From Streptococcus suis (GTDB lineage Bacteria; Bacillota; Bacilli; Lactobacillales; Streptococcaceae), in the NCBI RefSeq assembly GCF_002960625.1, contig NZ_POJH01000025.1, positions 1 to 40,915 on the forward strand: 40,915 nt of DNA, written 5' to 3'. A program made the position numbers and the translations under genes. Under the pieces are notes generated by a model. The model did not search any database. It was not told the origin of the DNA and was given only the letters and a program-made list of their open reading frames with translations. Position 1 is the first letter of the stretch; each line of letters starts with the position of its first letter. Of the stretch, positions 34,912 through 40,915 are shown one piece after another.

Positions 34912-34952
34912 CTAGATATAGTGTTACAAACATTTTACATTACTATATCTAG
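34912..34952. repeat. 11-bp inverted repeat at the element's right side
   Basis: CTAGATATAGT (34912-34922) and ACTATATCTAG (34942-34952) are perfect inverted arms around a 19-nt AT-rich centre. Outer AGCAC (34901) and GTGCT (34952) partly extend the symmetry. It may be an operator for the Abi-alpha promoter or part of an element end. Confidence 0.7.
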
Positions 34953-34972
34953 TGCTTTACAAGGAGGATATT

Positions 34973-35067
34973 ATGTGGGAAAGACATCCATGATGGCTCC
35001 GCCCTCACCCACAGAATAACGAAAACGAACATAAGGCCCTCACTAGGTGTATAATCTTAGTGAGGGC
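34973..35067 (+). other. Two overlapping mini-frames and a hairpin
   Basis: AAGGAGG (34961-34967) is perfectly placed before ATG 34973, encoding only MWERHP. Its TGA overlaps ATG 34990, encoding MMAPPSPTE (34990-35019). A 10-bp stem, GCCCTCACTA/TAGTGAGGGC (35036-35045 with 35058-35067), follows with a weak T tract. It looks like a leader-type unit, or the remains of a gene or of the IS110 left end. No function can be assigned. Confidence 0.4.
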
Positions 35068-35095
35068 TTTGTGGTTGACGAGTTAATGATGTTAG

Positions 35096-35890
35096 TCATC
35101 GCGGGAAAAACTAACCCACTCTACTGACGAGCACCCCAGAATATGCGATAGGCATGAGTATAAAAATACGACTAAAGGCCTACGTGCTTGCCACGATTTT
35201 CTCAGTCAATTTCATGTGGAAGCTGTTGGTATGGAAAGCACAGGTGTTTATTGGTGACCTGTCTGGCATGCTCTATGTGATGACTTCAAGTTGATACTCG
35301 CTCAACCAGCCCACATGAAGGCTATTCCAGGTCAGAAAACCGACAAGAAGGACGCTCACTGGATTGCCAAATGAACACGGATTGGTCTGCTTCCTCGGAG
35401 TTTCGTTCCCGATGAAACCATTCAAGAATTGAGGGAGTTGACCAGACAACGAAAACATTATGTGGAAAGTCGTAATCGAGAAACAAACCGTATCCATAAA
35501 ATTCTTCAATCAGGTGGTATCAAGCTAACAACCTATATCGAAGATATAATGGGACTATCTGGTCGCAATCTCCTTCAGCTACTGGTTGATGGGACGCCTA
35601 TCACACCTCGCATTGTCCATCAATCAGTTTACACCAGCTTGAAGAAGAAAGTACCGCAGCTTATGGAAGCCTTGGATGGCTATTTTTCTGACCATCACCG
35701 CTTTATGTTAAAGCAGTCATTGGAGATTTATGATTTTTATCAGATTCAAAGTCGGCGTGGTTCACAAAAAGCAACAATTGCCCTTGCACATCAATTATTA
35801 AAAATAGCTTATATCCTCTTACAAGAGCAGATAACGTATCCTGAATTTTTAGCACAGAAAAAGACTACTAGGGACGAGCTAGTAGCCTAA
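35096..35890 (+). pseudogene. IS110-family transposase remnant
   Basis: One frame on the plus strand resembles IS110 DEDD transposases: VEAVGMESTGVYW, then AQPAHMKAIPGQKTDKKDAHW, LLPRSFVPDETIQELRELTRQR and NRIHKILQSGGIKL. It is broken by in-frame TGA codons at 35255 and 35372, and the N-terminal start is missing. The part from 35429 is open (about 153 residues), but the sequence jumps from LEIYDFYQIQSRRG to SQKATIALAHQLLKIAY, losing much of the C-terminal transposase_20 domain. It is not active. It could have removed or masked the right end of the neighbouring element. Confidence 0.85.
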
Positions 35891-36015
35891 CATAAAAATT
35901 TTTCACTTTGATTATATCATAGGGAGGGAGTTTTTGCATTCTTTTGAGTTTTCGTATAAGAATTCAAATGATCAGAAAAGTTCGTCAACAACTCATTATT
36001 TCATGTTGTTGAGCA

Positions 36016-36041
36016 AAAACGGTCTATTCCCAGACCGTTTT
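36016..36041. terminator. Terminator after the minus-strand membrane genes
   Basis: AAAACGGTCT/AGACCGTTTT 10-bp stem (36016-36025 with 36032-36041), loop ATTCCC. It overlaps the stop codon of the gene at 36040. A weaker TCAACAAC/GTTGTTGA hairpin lies beyond (35985-36012). Confidence 0.85.
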
Positions 36042-36426
36042 AGTCCCGCTTTCTTTTCGTCTGTAAATAGTGATAGCGATAGACGGTATAGCGTTCAATA
36101 AGGCGGTAGCCTATTCCACCTAAAATAGCTTTGATGATAAAGACAAGGTGTTTTGATAGGGGGGCCTGGACAGTCAATCCAAAAAGTATTCCTAAGATTA
36201 CCCAAACTAGTACTGCCCACCAAAGCTCTTTAAACGGAGTATATTGTCCATGTCTTTCTTTGACTTCATTCGATACTCTAACTGCACAGCTAGATAAGAT
36301 AACTATGGGAAGAAGAGAATTGGTGTTAAACGGTTCTGGTAAAAATGATGCTAGCAGGAAGATTTCAATGAATGAAAATAACAATAACCAAACTAAAATA
36401 GGTATTCTAAGAATAAAATATTTCAT
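36040..36426 (-). CDS. Small polytopic membrane protein of unknown function
   Basis: The protein has 128 residues and about four hydrophobic helices (about 5-30, 38-50, 68-87, 93-108), with a basic C-terminus YHYLQTKRKRD. It is not recognised as a member of a named family. It is read in the same direction as the gene at 36451, 24 bp apart, so the two are probably co-transcribed. AGGAGGTACTG lies just before the ATG. There are no catalytic motifs. Confidence 0.7.
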   Translation of the reverse strand: MKYFILRIPILVWLLLFSFIEIFLLASFLPEPFNTNSLLPIVILSSCAVRVSNEVKERHGQYTPFKELWWAVLVWVILGILFGLTVQAPLSKHLVFIIKAILGGIGYRLIERYTVYRYHYLQTKRKRD

Positions 36427-36450
36427 ACAGTACCTCCTAGATTTAGTATA

Positions 36451-36873
36451 TCAAACCAAGAGCAGTTGTGCAATACTTATCTGGTTATTCTTGGGAGGAA
36501 CTTGTGGATGCTTCAGTAGAGTTCTCAGTACTACTCGTCGTTTCTGTTGTACTCGTTTGGATTTCTTGACTAGATGAAGTTTCTGTGATGCTAAAGAACT
36601 GCTCTTCTCAGTGGTAGAACTACTGTATATTCCATTTGACGATGTTATTTCAGTGATTGGGATTGTCACACTTTTGTTTTCTCCTATTTGATTGATTGAA
36701 GATACTGTGGTCACTGAGCTGCTGGGACTAGTAGTGGTTGCATTAGATGTTATTGAAAAAGTATAGATTGTGATACAGGCAGTAACAATCCCTAAAATTG
36801 AGCCAATGAAGGTTAAAAATTTTTGGAGTTTTGTTAAGGCAGAACCATGTTCTTTTCTATTTATTGATTTCAT
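36451..36873 (-). CDS. Single-pass membrane protein with frameshifted Ser/Thr tail
   Basis: The present frame gives 140 residues: a basic N-terminus, LTKLQKFLTFIGSILGIVTACITIYTF (one transmembrane helix, about 14-41), and a Ser/Thr-rich region (about 43-95), resembling small streptococcal membrane proteins of the DUF6556 type (uncertain). After SSSTTEKSSS the frame turns basic and atypical (KLHLVKKSKRVQQKRR). The next frame instead continues as TETSSSQEIQTSTTETTSS and stops at 36485 after SSSQE. That pattern points to a 1-base deletion near 36585-36605. Upstream of a second membrane gene. Confidence 0.65.
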   Translation of the reverse strand: MKSINRKEHGSALTKLQKFLTFIGSILGIVTACITIYTFSITSNATTTSPSSSVTTVSSINQIGENKSVTIPITEITSSNGIYSSSTTEKSSSLASQKLHLVKKSKRVQQKRRVVLRTLLKHPQVPPKNNQISIAQLLLV

Positions 36874-36926
36874 GTGCTATCCTCCAAGTTCATCATAAAA
36901 AACCAAGTTTAAAACTATCTTAAAGA

Positions 36927-36956
36927 TTGGCGAAAGGCATGAAAACGTGATAAAAT
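36927..36956 (+). promoter_or_regulatory. Promoter of the desulfurase-thiI operon
   Basis: TTGGCG (36927-36932) and TG-A-TAAAAT (36951-36956) with an 18-bp spacer lie 29 bp before the ATG. Confidence 0.6.
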
Positions 36957-36985
36957 AGGACTATTGCAAAAAAAGGAATGAAGAC

Positions 36986-38128
36986 ATGATTTATTTTGAC
37001 AACGCAGCGACCACCCAGGTCTATCCAGAAGTTCTCAAGACCTATACGGAAGTGGCAACCAAAATCTGGGGCAACCCCTCTAGTCTCCACAACCTAGGTA
37101 GCCAGGCGACCCGTATCTTAGAGGCCTCTCGCAAGCAAATAGGAGAGCTTCTCGGCAAGGACAGCAAGGAAATCTTTTTCACCTCAGGTGGTACGGAAGG
37201 TGATAACTGGGTCATCAAGGGGGTGGCATTTGAAAAGGCGCATCTGGGCAAGCACATCATCGTGTCAGCTATCGAGCATCCAGCGGTAAAAGAGTCAGCA
37301 CTTTGGCTCAAAACCCAAGGTTTTGAGGTGGATTTGGCTCCGGTCAATGCCCAAGGTTTTGTTGATGTTTCAGCCTTAGAAAGCCTGATTCGTCCCGATA
37401 CCACACTGGTTTCTGTCATGGCCGTCAACAATGAAATTGGTGCTATTCAGCCCATTCAGGAAATTTCCCAGCTCTTAGCTGATAAGCCAACTATCTCCTT
37501 CCATGTGGATGCGGTGCAGGCAATCGGCAAGGTGCCAACGGAACGGTATTTGACAGACCGAGTTGATTTTGCCAGTTTTTCAGGTCACAAATTCCACTCT
37601 GTCAGAGGAGTAGGTTTCGTCTATATTAAAGCTGGCAAGAAAATCGCTCCGCTATTGACAGGAGGAGGACAGGAAAGCGATAAACGCTCAACCACGGAAA
37701 ATGTGGCTGGGATTGCTGCAACGGCTAAGGCGCTCCGCTTGACCTTGGACAAGGCAGTAGACAGCCAGAAGCGGCTGGCGGCTATGAAGCAAATCCTGGT
37801 GGATGAATTGAGCAAGTATGCCGATGTGACTGTCTTTTCTGGGCTAGAGGACTTTGTGCCAAGCATTGTGACCTTCGGGATTAAAAATATCCGTGGTGAA
37901 GTCATCGTCCATGCCTTTGAAGACCACCAGATTTACATTTCGACAACCTCAGCCTGCTCGTCCAAGGCTGGAAAACCAGCTGGAACACTAATTGCTATGG
38001 GTGTTCCGCAGAAGTTGGCTCAAACTGCCGTCCGTATCAGCTTGGATGATGACAACGATATGGGACAAATCGAACAATTCCTCACGATTTTCAAACAAAT
38101 TTATCAAAACACACAGAAAGTAAGGTAG
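36986..38128 (+). CDS. Cysteine desulfurase (NifS/NifZ type)
   Basis: This PLP enzyme takes sulfur from cysteine to form a persulfide for transfer. It has 380 residues. The PLP lysine is Lys202 in [12 protein letters not shown], with substrate-binding EHPAV (97-101) and [10 protein letters not shown] (173-182). The persulfide cysteine is Cys324 in [10 protein letters not shown]. It is joined to thiI with one base between stop and start codons, the arrangement of Bacillus nifZ-thiI, so its dedicated partner is ThiI in tRNA 4-thiouridine synthesis. This distinguishes it from SufS and IscS of Fe-S assembly. AAAGGAATG precedes the start. Confidence 0.95.
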   Translation: MIYFDNAATTQVYPEVLKTYTEVATKIWGNPSSLHNLGSQATRILEASRKQIGELLGKDSKEIFFTSGGTEGDNWVIKGVAFEKAHLGKHIIVSAIEHPAVKESALWLKTQGFEVDLAPVNAQGFVDVSALESLIRPDTTLVSVMAVNNEIGAIQPIQEISQLLADKPTISFHVDAVQAIGKVPTERYLTDRVDFASFSGHKFHSVRGVGFVYIKAGKKIAPLLTGGGQESDKRSTTENVAGIAATAKALRLTLDKAVDSQKRLAAMKQILVDELSKYADVTVFSGLEDFVPSIVTFGIKNIRGEVIVHAFEDHQIYISTTSACSSKAGKPAGTLIAMGVPQKLAQTAVRISLDDDNDMGQIEQFLTIFKQIYQNTQKVR

Positions 38129-38129
38129 A

Positions 38130-39347
38130 ATGAACTATTCAGAAATTATGATTCGCTATGGCGAATTATCAACCAAAGGGAAAAACAAGATGCGGTTTGT
38201 CAACAAACTGCGTAACAACATCAAGCACGTCCTTTCTATTTACCCAGAAGTGACGGTTTATTTTGACCGTGACCGTGGGCATGTCTATTTGAACGGGGCA
38301 GATTATCAGGACGTTTCAGCTTCTTTGAAGAAGATTTTTGGGATCCAAAATTTCGCACCGTCTTATAAGATTGAAAAGTCTGTTCCAGCCTTGAAAGAGG
38401 CGGTTGTGGAGATTATGCGGTCCATTTACAAGGAAGGGATGACCTTCAAGATTGCGGCACGTCGTAGCGACCACAGTTTTGAATTGGACAGTCGTGACCT
38501 TAACCAAGTCCTTGGAGATGCGGTCTTCACAGCTATTCCAAATGTACAGGTGCAGATGAAGTCGCCAGACATTACATTGCGAGTGGAAATTCGTCCTGAT
38601 GCAGCCTATATTTCCCATGAAGAAATCAAGGGAGCAGGCGGTCTGCCAGTTGGTACATCTGGCAAGGGTACGTTGATGCTGTCAGGTGGGATTGATTCGC
38701 CTGTTGCGGGTTATTTGGCCCTAAAACGTGGGGTTGAAATCGAAGCCCTGCACTTTGCTAGCCCTCCATATACCAGCCCCGGTGCCCTTAAAAAAGCCCA
38801 TGATTTGACCCGTAAATTGACTGCCTTCGGTGGTAATATCACCTTTATCGAAGTGCCGTTTACAGAAATTCAGGAAGAAATCAAGGAAAAGGCCCCTGAA
38901 GCCTACTTGATGACCTTGACCCGTCGCTTCATGATGCGGATTACAGACCGAGTTCGAGAGGAGCGTGGTGCCATGGTTATTATCAATGGTGAGAGTCTAG
39001 GCCAAGTTGCAAGTCAGACCTTGGAATCCATGCAGGCTATCAATGCGGTGACCAATACCCCTGTTATCCGTCCAGTTGTGACCATGGACAAGTTGGAAAT
39101 CATTGATATTGCTCAAGAAATTGATACCTTTGATATTTCCATCCAGCCATTTGAGGATTGCTGCACCATCTTTGCCCCAGACCGTCCAAAGACTAATCCT
39201 AAGATTAAAAATGTCGAGCAGTACGAAGCCCGCATGGATGTAGAAGCCTTGGTGGAACGAGCTGTGGCTGGGATTATCGTAACTGAAATCACTCCGAAAG
39301 AAGAAGTGAAGGACGAAGTGGATAGTTTGATTGCCGATTTATTGTAA
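38130..39347 (+). CDS. thiI: tRNA 4-thiouridine synthetase ThiI
   Basis: ThiI adenylates uridine-8 of tRNA and inserts sulfur from the desulfurase encoded just upstream. It has 405 residues. A ferredoxin-like N-terminal domain leads into a THUMP domain (about 60-165) and the PP-loop ATPase with [13 protein letters not shown] (183-195). [13 protein letters not shown] with two cysteines is near residue 345. The C-terminal rhodanese domain found in E. coli ThiI is absent, as normal in Firmicutes; the persulfide is passed directly. It begins two bases after the upstream stop. Confidence 0.97.
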   Translation: MNYSEIMIRYGELSTKGKNKMRFVNKLRNNIKHVLSIYPEVTVYFDRDRGHVYLNGADYQDVSASLKKIFGIQNFAPSYKIEKSVPALKEAVVEIMRSIYKEGMTFKIAARRSDHSFELDSRDLNQVLGDAVFTAIPNVQVQMKSPDITLRVEIRPDAAYISHEEIKGAGGLPVGTSGKGTLMLSGGIDSPVAGYLALKRGVEIEALHFASPPYTSPGALKKAHDLTRKLTAFGGNITFIEVPFTEIQEEIKEKAPEAYLMTLTRRFMMRITDRVREERGAMVIINGESLGQVASQTLESMQAINAVTNTPVIRPVVTMDKLEIIDIAQEIDTFDISIQPFEDCCTIFAPDRPKTNPKIKNVEQYEARMDVEALVERAVAGIIVTEITPKEEVKDEVDSLIADLL

Positions 39348-39380
39348 GGAAACAAAAATATTTTTCAGAAATATAATGAA

Positions 39381-39406
39381 AATCTAGCGAAAGCTGGATT
39401 TTTTTG
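39381..39406 (+). terminator. Terminator of thiI
   Basis: AATCTAGC/GCTGGATT (39381-39388 with 39393-39400), GAAA loop, then TTTTTT. Confidence 0.88.
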
Positions 39407-39437
39407 CAACTTGCTCGGAAAAGAAAGATTTGTATGG

Positions 39438-39443
39438 TATAAT
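39438..39443 (+). promoter_or_regulatory. Promoter -10 of brnQ
   Basis: TATAAT at 39438-39443 with an upstream TG-G extension. No clear -35 at 17 bp; 39 bp to the start codon. Confidence 0.55.
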
Positions 39444-39481
39444 AGTTTTTCACAAATATTTTTTCCAACAAAGGAGGAGTT

Positions 39482-40807
39482 ATGAAAAAAGGTGCTCTAA
39501 CAGGTTTACTCCTGTTTGGTATGTTTTTTGGTGCAGGGAACTTGATTTTTCCACCAGCTTTGGGGGTCTTGTCAGGTGAGAATTTCTGGCCAGCTATATT
39601 AGGATTTGTCGTATCGGGTGTCGGTATTGCCGTCATTGCCTTGATTGTCGGAACATTAAACCCCAAAGGTTATGTACATGAGATTTCTCGCAAGATTTCT
39701 CCAGCTTTTGCAACGGTTTATCTTGTTGCCTTGTATCTGGCTATCGGTCCTTTCTTTGCTATTCCGCGTACGGCTACAACGTCCTTTGAAATTGGTATTG
39801 CGCCATTGTTAGGTGAAGCAAACCTTGGAATTTGGTTATTTGGTTTTACAGCTCTCTACTTTGTGGCAGCCTACCTGATTGCCCTTAATCCTTCTCAGAT
39901 TTTGAATAGTATTGGACGAATTTTAACTCCAGTATTCGCCATTTTGATTGTTATTTTGGTTGTTCTAGGAGCTATCAAGTATGGTTCGACCAGTCCTCTG
40001 CCAGCAGCAGAAGCTTACTCAGCTGGACAGGCTTTTGGTACAGGATTTATTGAAGGATATAACACTTTGGATGCTCTTGCCTCTATCGCCTTTAGTGTGG
40101 TAGCTGTTAATACCTTGAAACAACTTGGTTTTTCAAGCAAGAAGGAATATATTTCAACCATTTGGTCAGTTGGATTAGTCGTTGCTTTGGCCTTCTCAGC
40201 GCTTTATGTTGGTTTGGCTTTCCTAGGCAATCATTTCCCAGTGCCAGCAGATGTTTTGGCATCCGATACGAACAAGGGTGTCTACGTCTTATCTCAAGCA
40301 ACACAAGCTATTTTTGGTCCAAGTGCTCAAATTTTCTTGGCTGCTATGGTTATCGTTACCTGTTTTACAACAACAGTTGGTCTTATCGTTTCTAGTGGAG
40401 AATTCTTTGCAGAACGTTTCCCACGTTTTACTTACAAAGTCTATGCAACTGTCTTTACCTTGATTGGTTTTGGGATTGCCAACCTTGGTTTGAACAATAT
40501 CATTACCTTCTCAGTTCCAGTTCTTTTGGTTCTCTATCCAATTACCATCTGTATTGTCTTGATTACCATTGTCAATAAATTTGTACCGCTTTCGACCTAC
40601 GGTATGCAATTAACTGTGGGACTAGTGACAGCTTTGTCATTGGTAGAAGTTTTGGCTGGTCAATTTGGTTGGACAGCTGTTTCAACAATCATCTCAGCTC
40701 TGCCATTGGCAGGACAATCATTGGCCTGGTTATTACCAGCTCTTGTCGGAATCGTCCTCTCTCTCTTCTTACCAAACAAGCAGGAGAGCGAAGTTTTCGA
40801 AAGGTAA
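39482..40807 (+). CDS. brnQ: Branched-chain amino acid carrier BrnQ (LIVCS family)
   Basis: BrnQ is a sodium- or proton-coupled importer of Leu, Ile and Val. It has 441 residues and about 12 hydrophobic helices. The N-terminus GLLLFGMFFGAGNLIFPPALG is the LIVCS signature. FAIPRTATTSFEIGI (about 97-111) and GFIEGYNTLDALASIAF (about 186-202) are also characteristic. AAGGAGGAG lies just before the ATG. It is monocistronic between terminators. With ilvE elsewhere in the window, it belongs to branched-chain amino acid metabolism, though the two genes are far apart. Confidence 0.96.
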   Translation: MKKGALTGLLLFGMFFGAGNLIFPPALGVLSGENFWPAILGFVVSGVGIAVIALIVGTLNPKGYVHEISRKISPAFATVYLVALYLAIGPFFAIPRTATTSFEIGIAPLLGEANLGIWLFGFTALYFVAAYLIALNPSQILNSIGRILTPVFAILIVILVVLGAIKYGSTSPLPAAEAYSAGQAFGTGFIEGYNTLDALASIAFSVVAVNTLKQLGFSSKKEYISTIWSVGLVVALAFSALYVGLAFLGNHFPVPADVLASDTNKGVYVLSQATQAIFGPSAQIFLAAMVIVTCFTTTVGLIVSSGEFFAERFPRFTYKVYATVFTLIGFGIANLGLNNIITFSVPVLLVLYPITICIVLITIVNKFVPLSTYGMQLTVGLVTALSLVEVLAGQFGWTAVSTIISALPLAGQSLAWLLPALVGIVLSLFLPNKQESEVFER

Positions 40808-40871
40808 ATTCTCAAAGTAAGTTCTAGTTCCCGTCCATCTAGAAGTTACTCTGAGAAAACTGCATAAAACC

Positions 40872-40906
40872 AACAGAATTTAGTCTCAGACTAAGTTCTG
40901 TTTTTG
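40872..40906 (+). terminator. Terminator of brnQ
   Basis: AACAGAATTTAGTC/GACTAAGTTCTGTT, 14-bp stem (40872-40885 with 40889-40902, one wobble), loop TCA, T run. Confidence 0.9.
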
Positions 40907-40915
40907 CCTAAAATG

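Noticed and set aside
36131..36577. 148-residue plus-strand frame opposite the two small membrane genes
   Set aside because: The minus-strand genes have good ribosome-binding sites and membrane topology; the plus frame has neither.
37042..37905. Antisense frames across the cysteine desulfurase gene
   Set aside because: Shadow frames of a well-identified gene without ribosome-binding sites.

Overview
The window is from a low-GC Gram-positive chromosome, almost certainly a Streptococcus. The protein sequences and gene order (rexB-rexA, plsY, parE-parC-ilvE, rpsA, cysteine desulfurase-thiI, brnQ) look most like Streptococcus suis. The species call is inference; the genus follows from RexAB, ParE/ParC and the small streptococcal families.

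Layout. 1-477: C-terminal end of an LPXTG wall-anchored repeat protein. 624-7543: rexB-rexA, the AddAB-type double-strand-break repair nuclease. 7554-8198 (minus): plsY. 8340-14065: a topoisomerase IV block, parE - fic - DUF1232 gene - parC - 36-residue peptide. The fic gene encodes a class III Fic AMP-transferase of the NmFic type, a family known to modify GyrB/ParE, and it sits between the two topoisomerase IV genes. ParC carries Phe at position 79, a classical fluoroquinolone-resistance substitution. 14186-15208: ilvE.

15374-28364: an AT-rich island encoding a Wzx/Wzy-type surface polysaccharide: chain-length regulator (wzd), tyrosine kinase (wze), a GT14 branching transferase, a broken GT2, polymerase (wzy), flippase (wzx, inverted), four GT-A transferases, a priming phosphotransferase and UDP-glucose dehydrogenase. 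The usual cpsA/cpsB (wzg/wzh) genes are absent and the orientations are mixed, so it looks like a secondary, mosaic locus inserted between ilvE and the DUF2969-tRNA-rpsA housekeeping block.

28449-30581: DUF2969 gene, tRNA-Tyr, two tandem copies of a folded about 112-bp repeat whose stems differ by compensatory changes, tRNA-Gln, rpsA and tRNA-Arg(CCG). 30582 to about 34900: an integrated-element remnant beside tRNA-Arg: tyrosine integrase, a PemK/MazF-like protein and a LexA/CI-type repressor on the minus strand, a three-site operator region, three tiny rightward membrane-peptide genes, and an Abi-alpha (DUF4393) candidate phage-defence gene. A decayed IS110 transposase follows (35096-35890), and I found no right attachment site. 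36016-36873 (minus): two small membrane proteins, one with a frameshifted Ser/Thr-rich tail. 36986-39347: NifS-type cysteine desulfurase and thiI, the tRNA 4-thiouridine pathway. 39482-40807: brnQ, then a terminator near the window end.

Likely working units: RexAB as one enzyme; topoisomerase IV plus a potential modifier in one operon; a complete Wzx/Wzy export chain with its precursor enzyme; an integrase-repressor-toxin module carrying a defence gene; and a sulfur-relay pair for tRNA modification.
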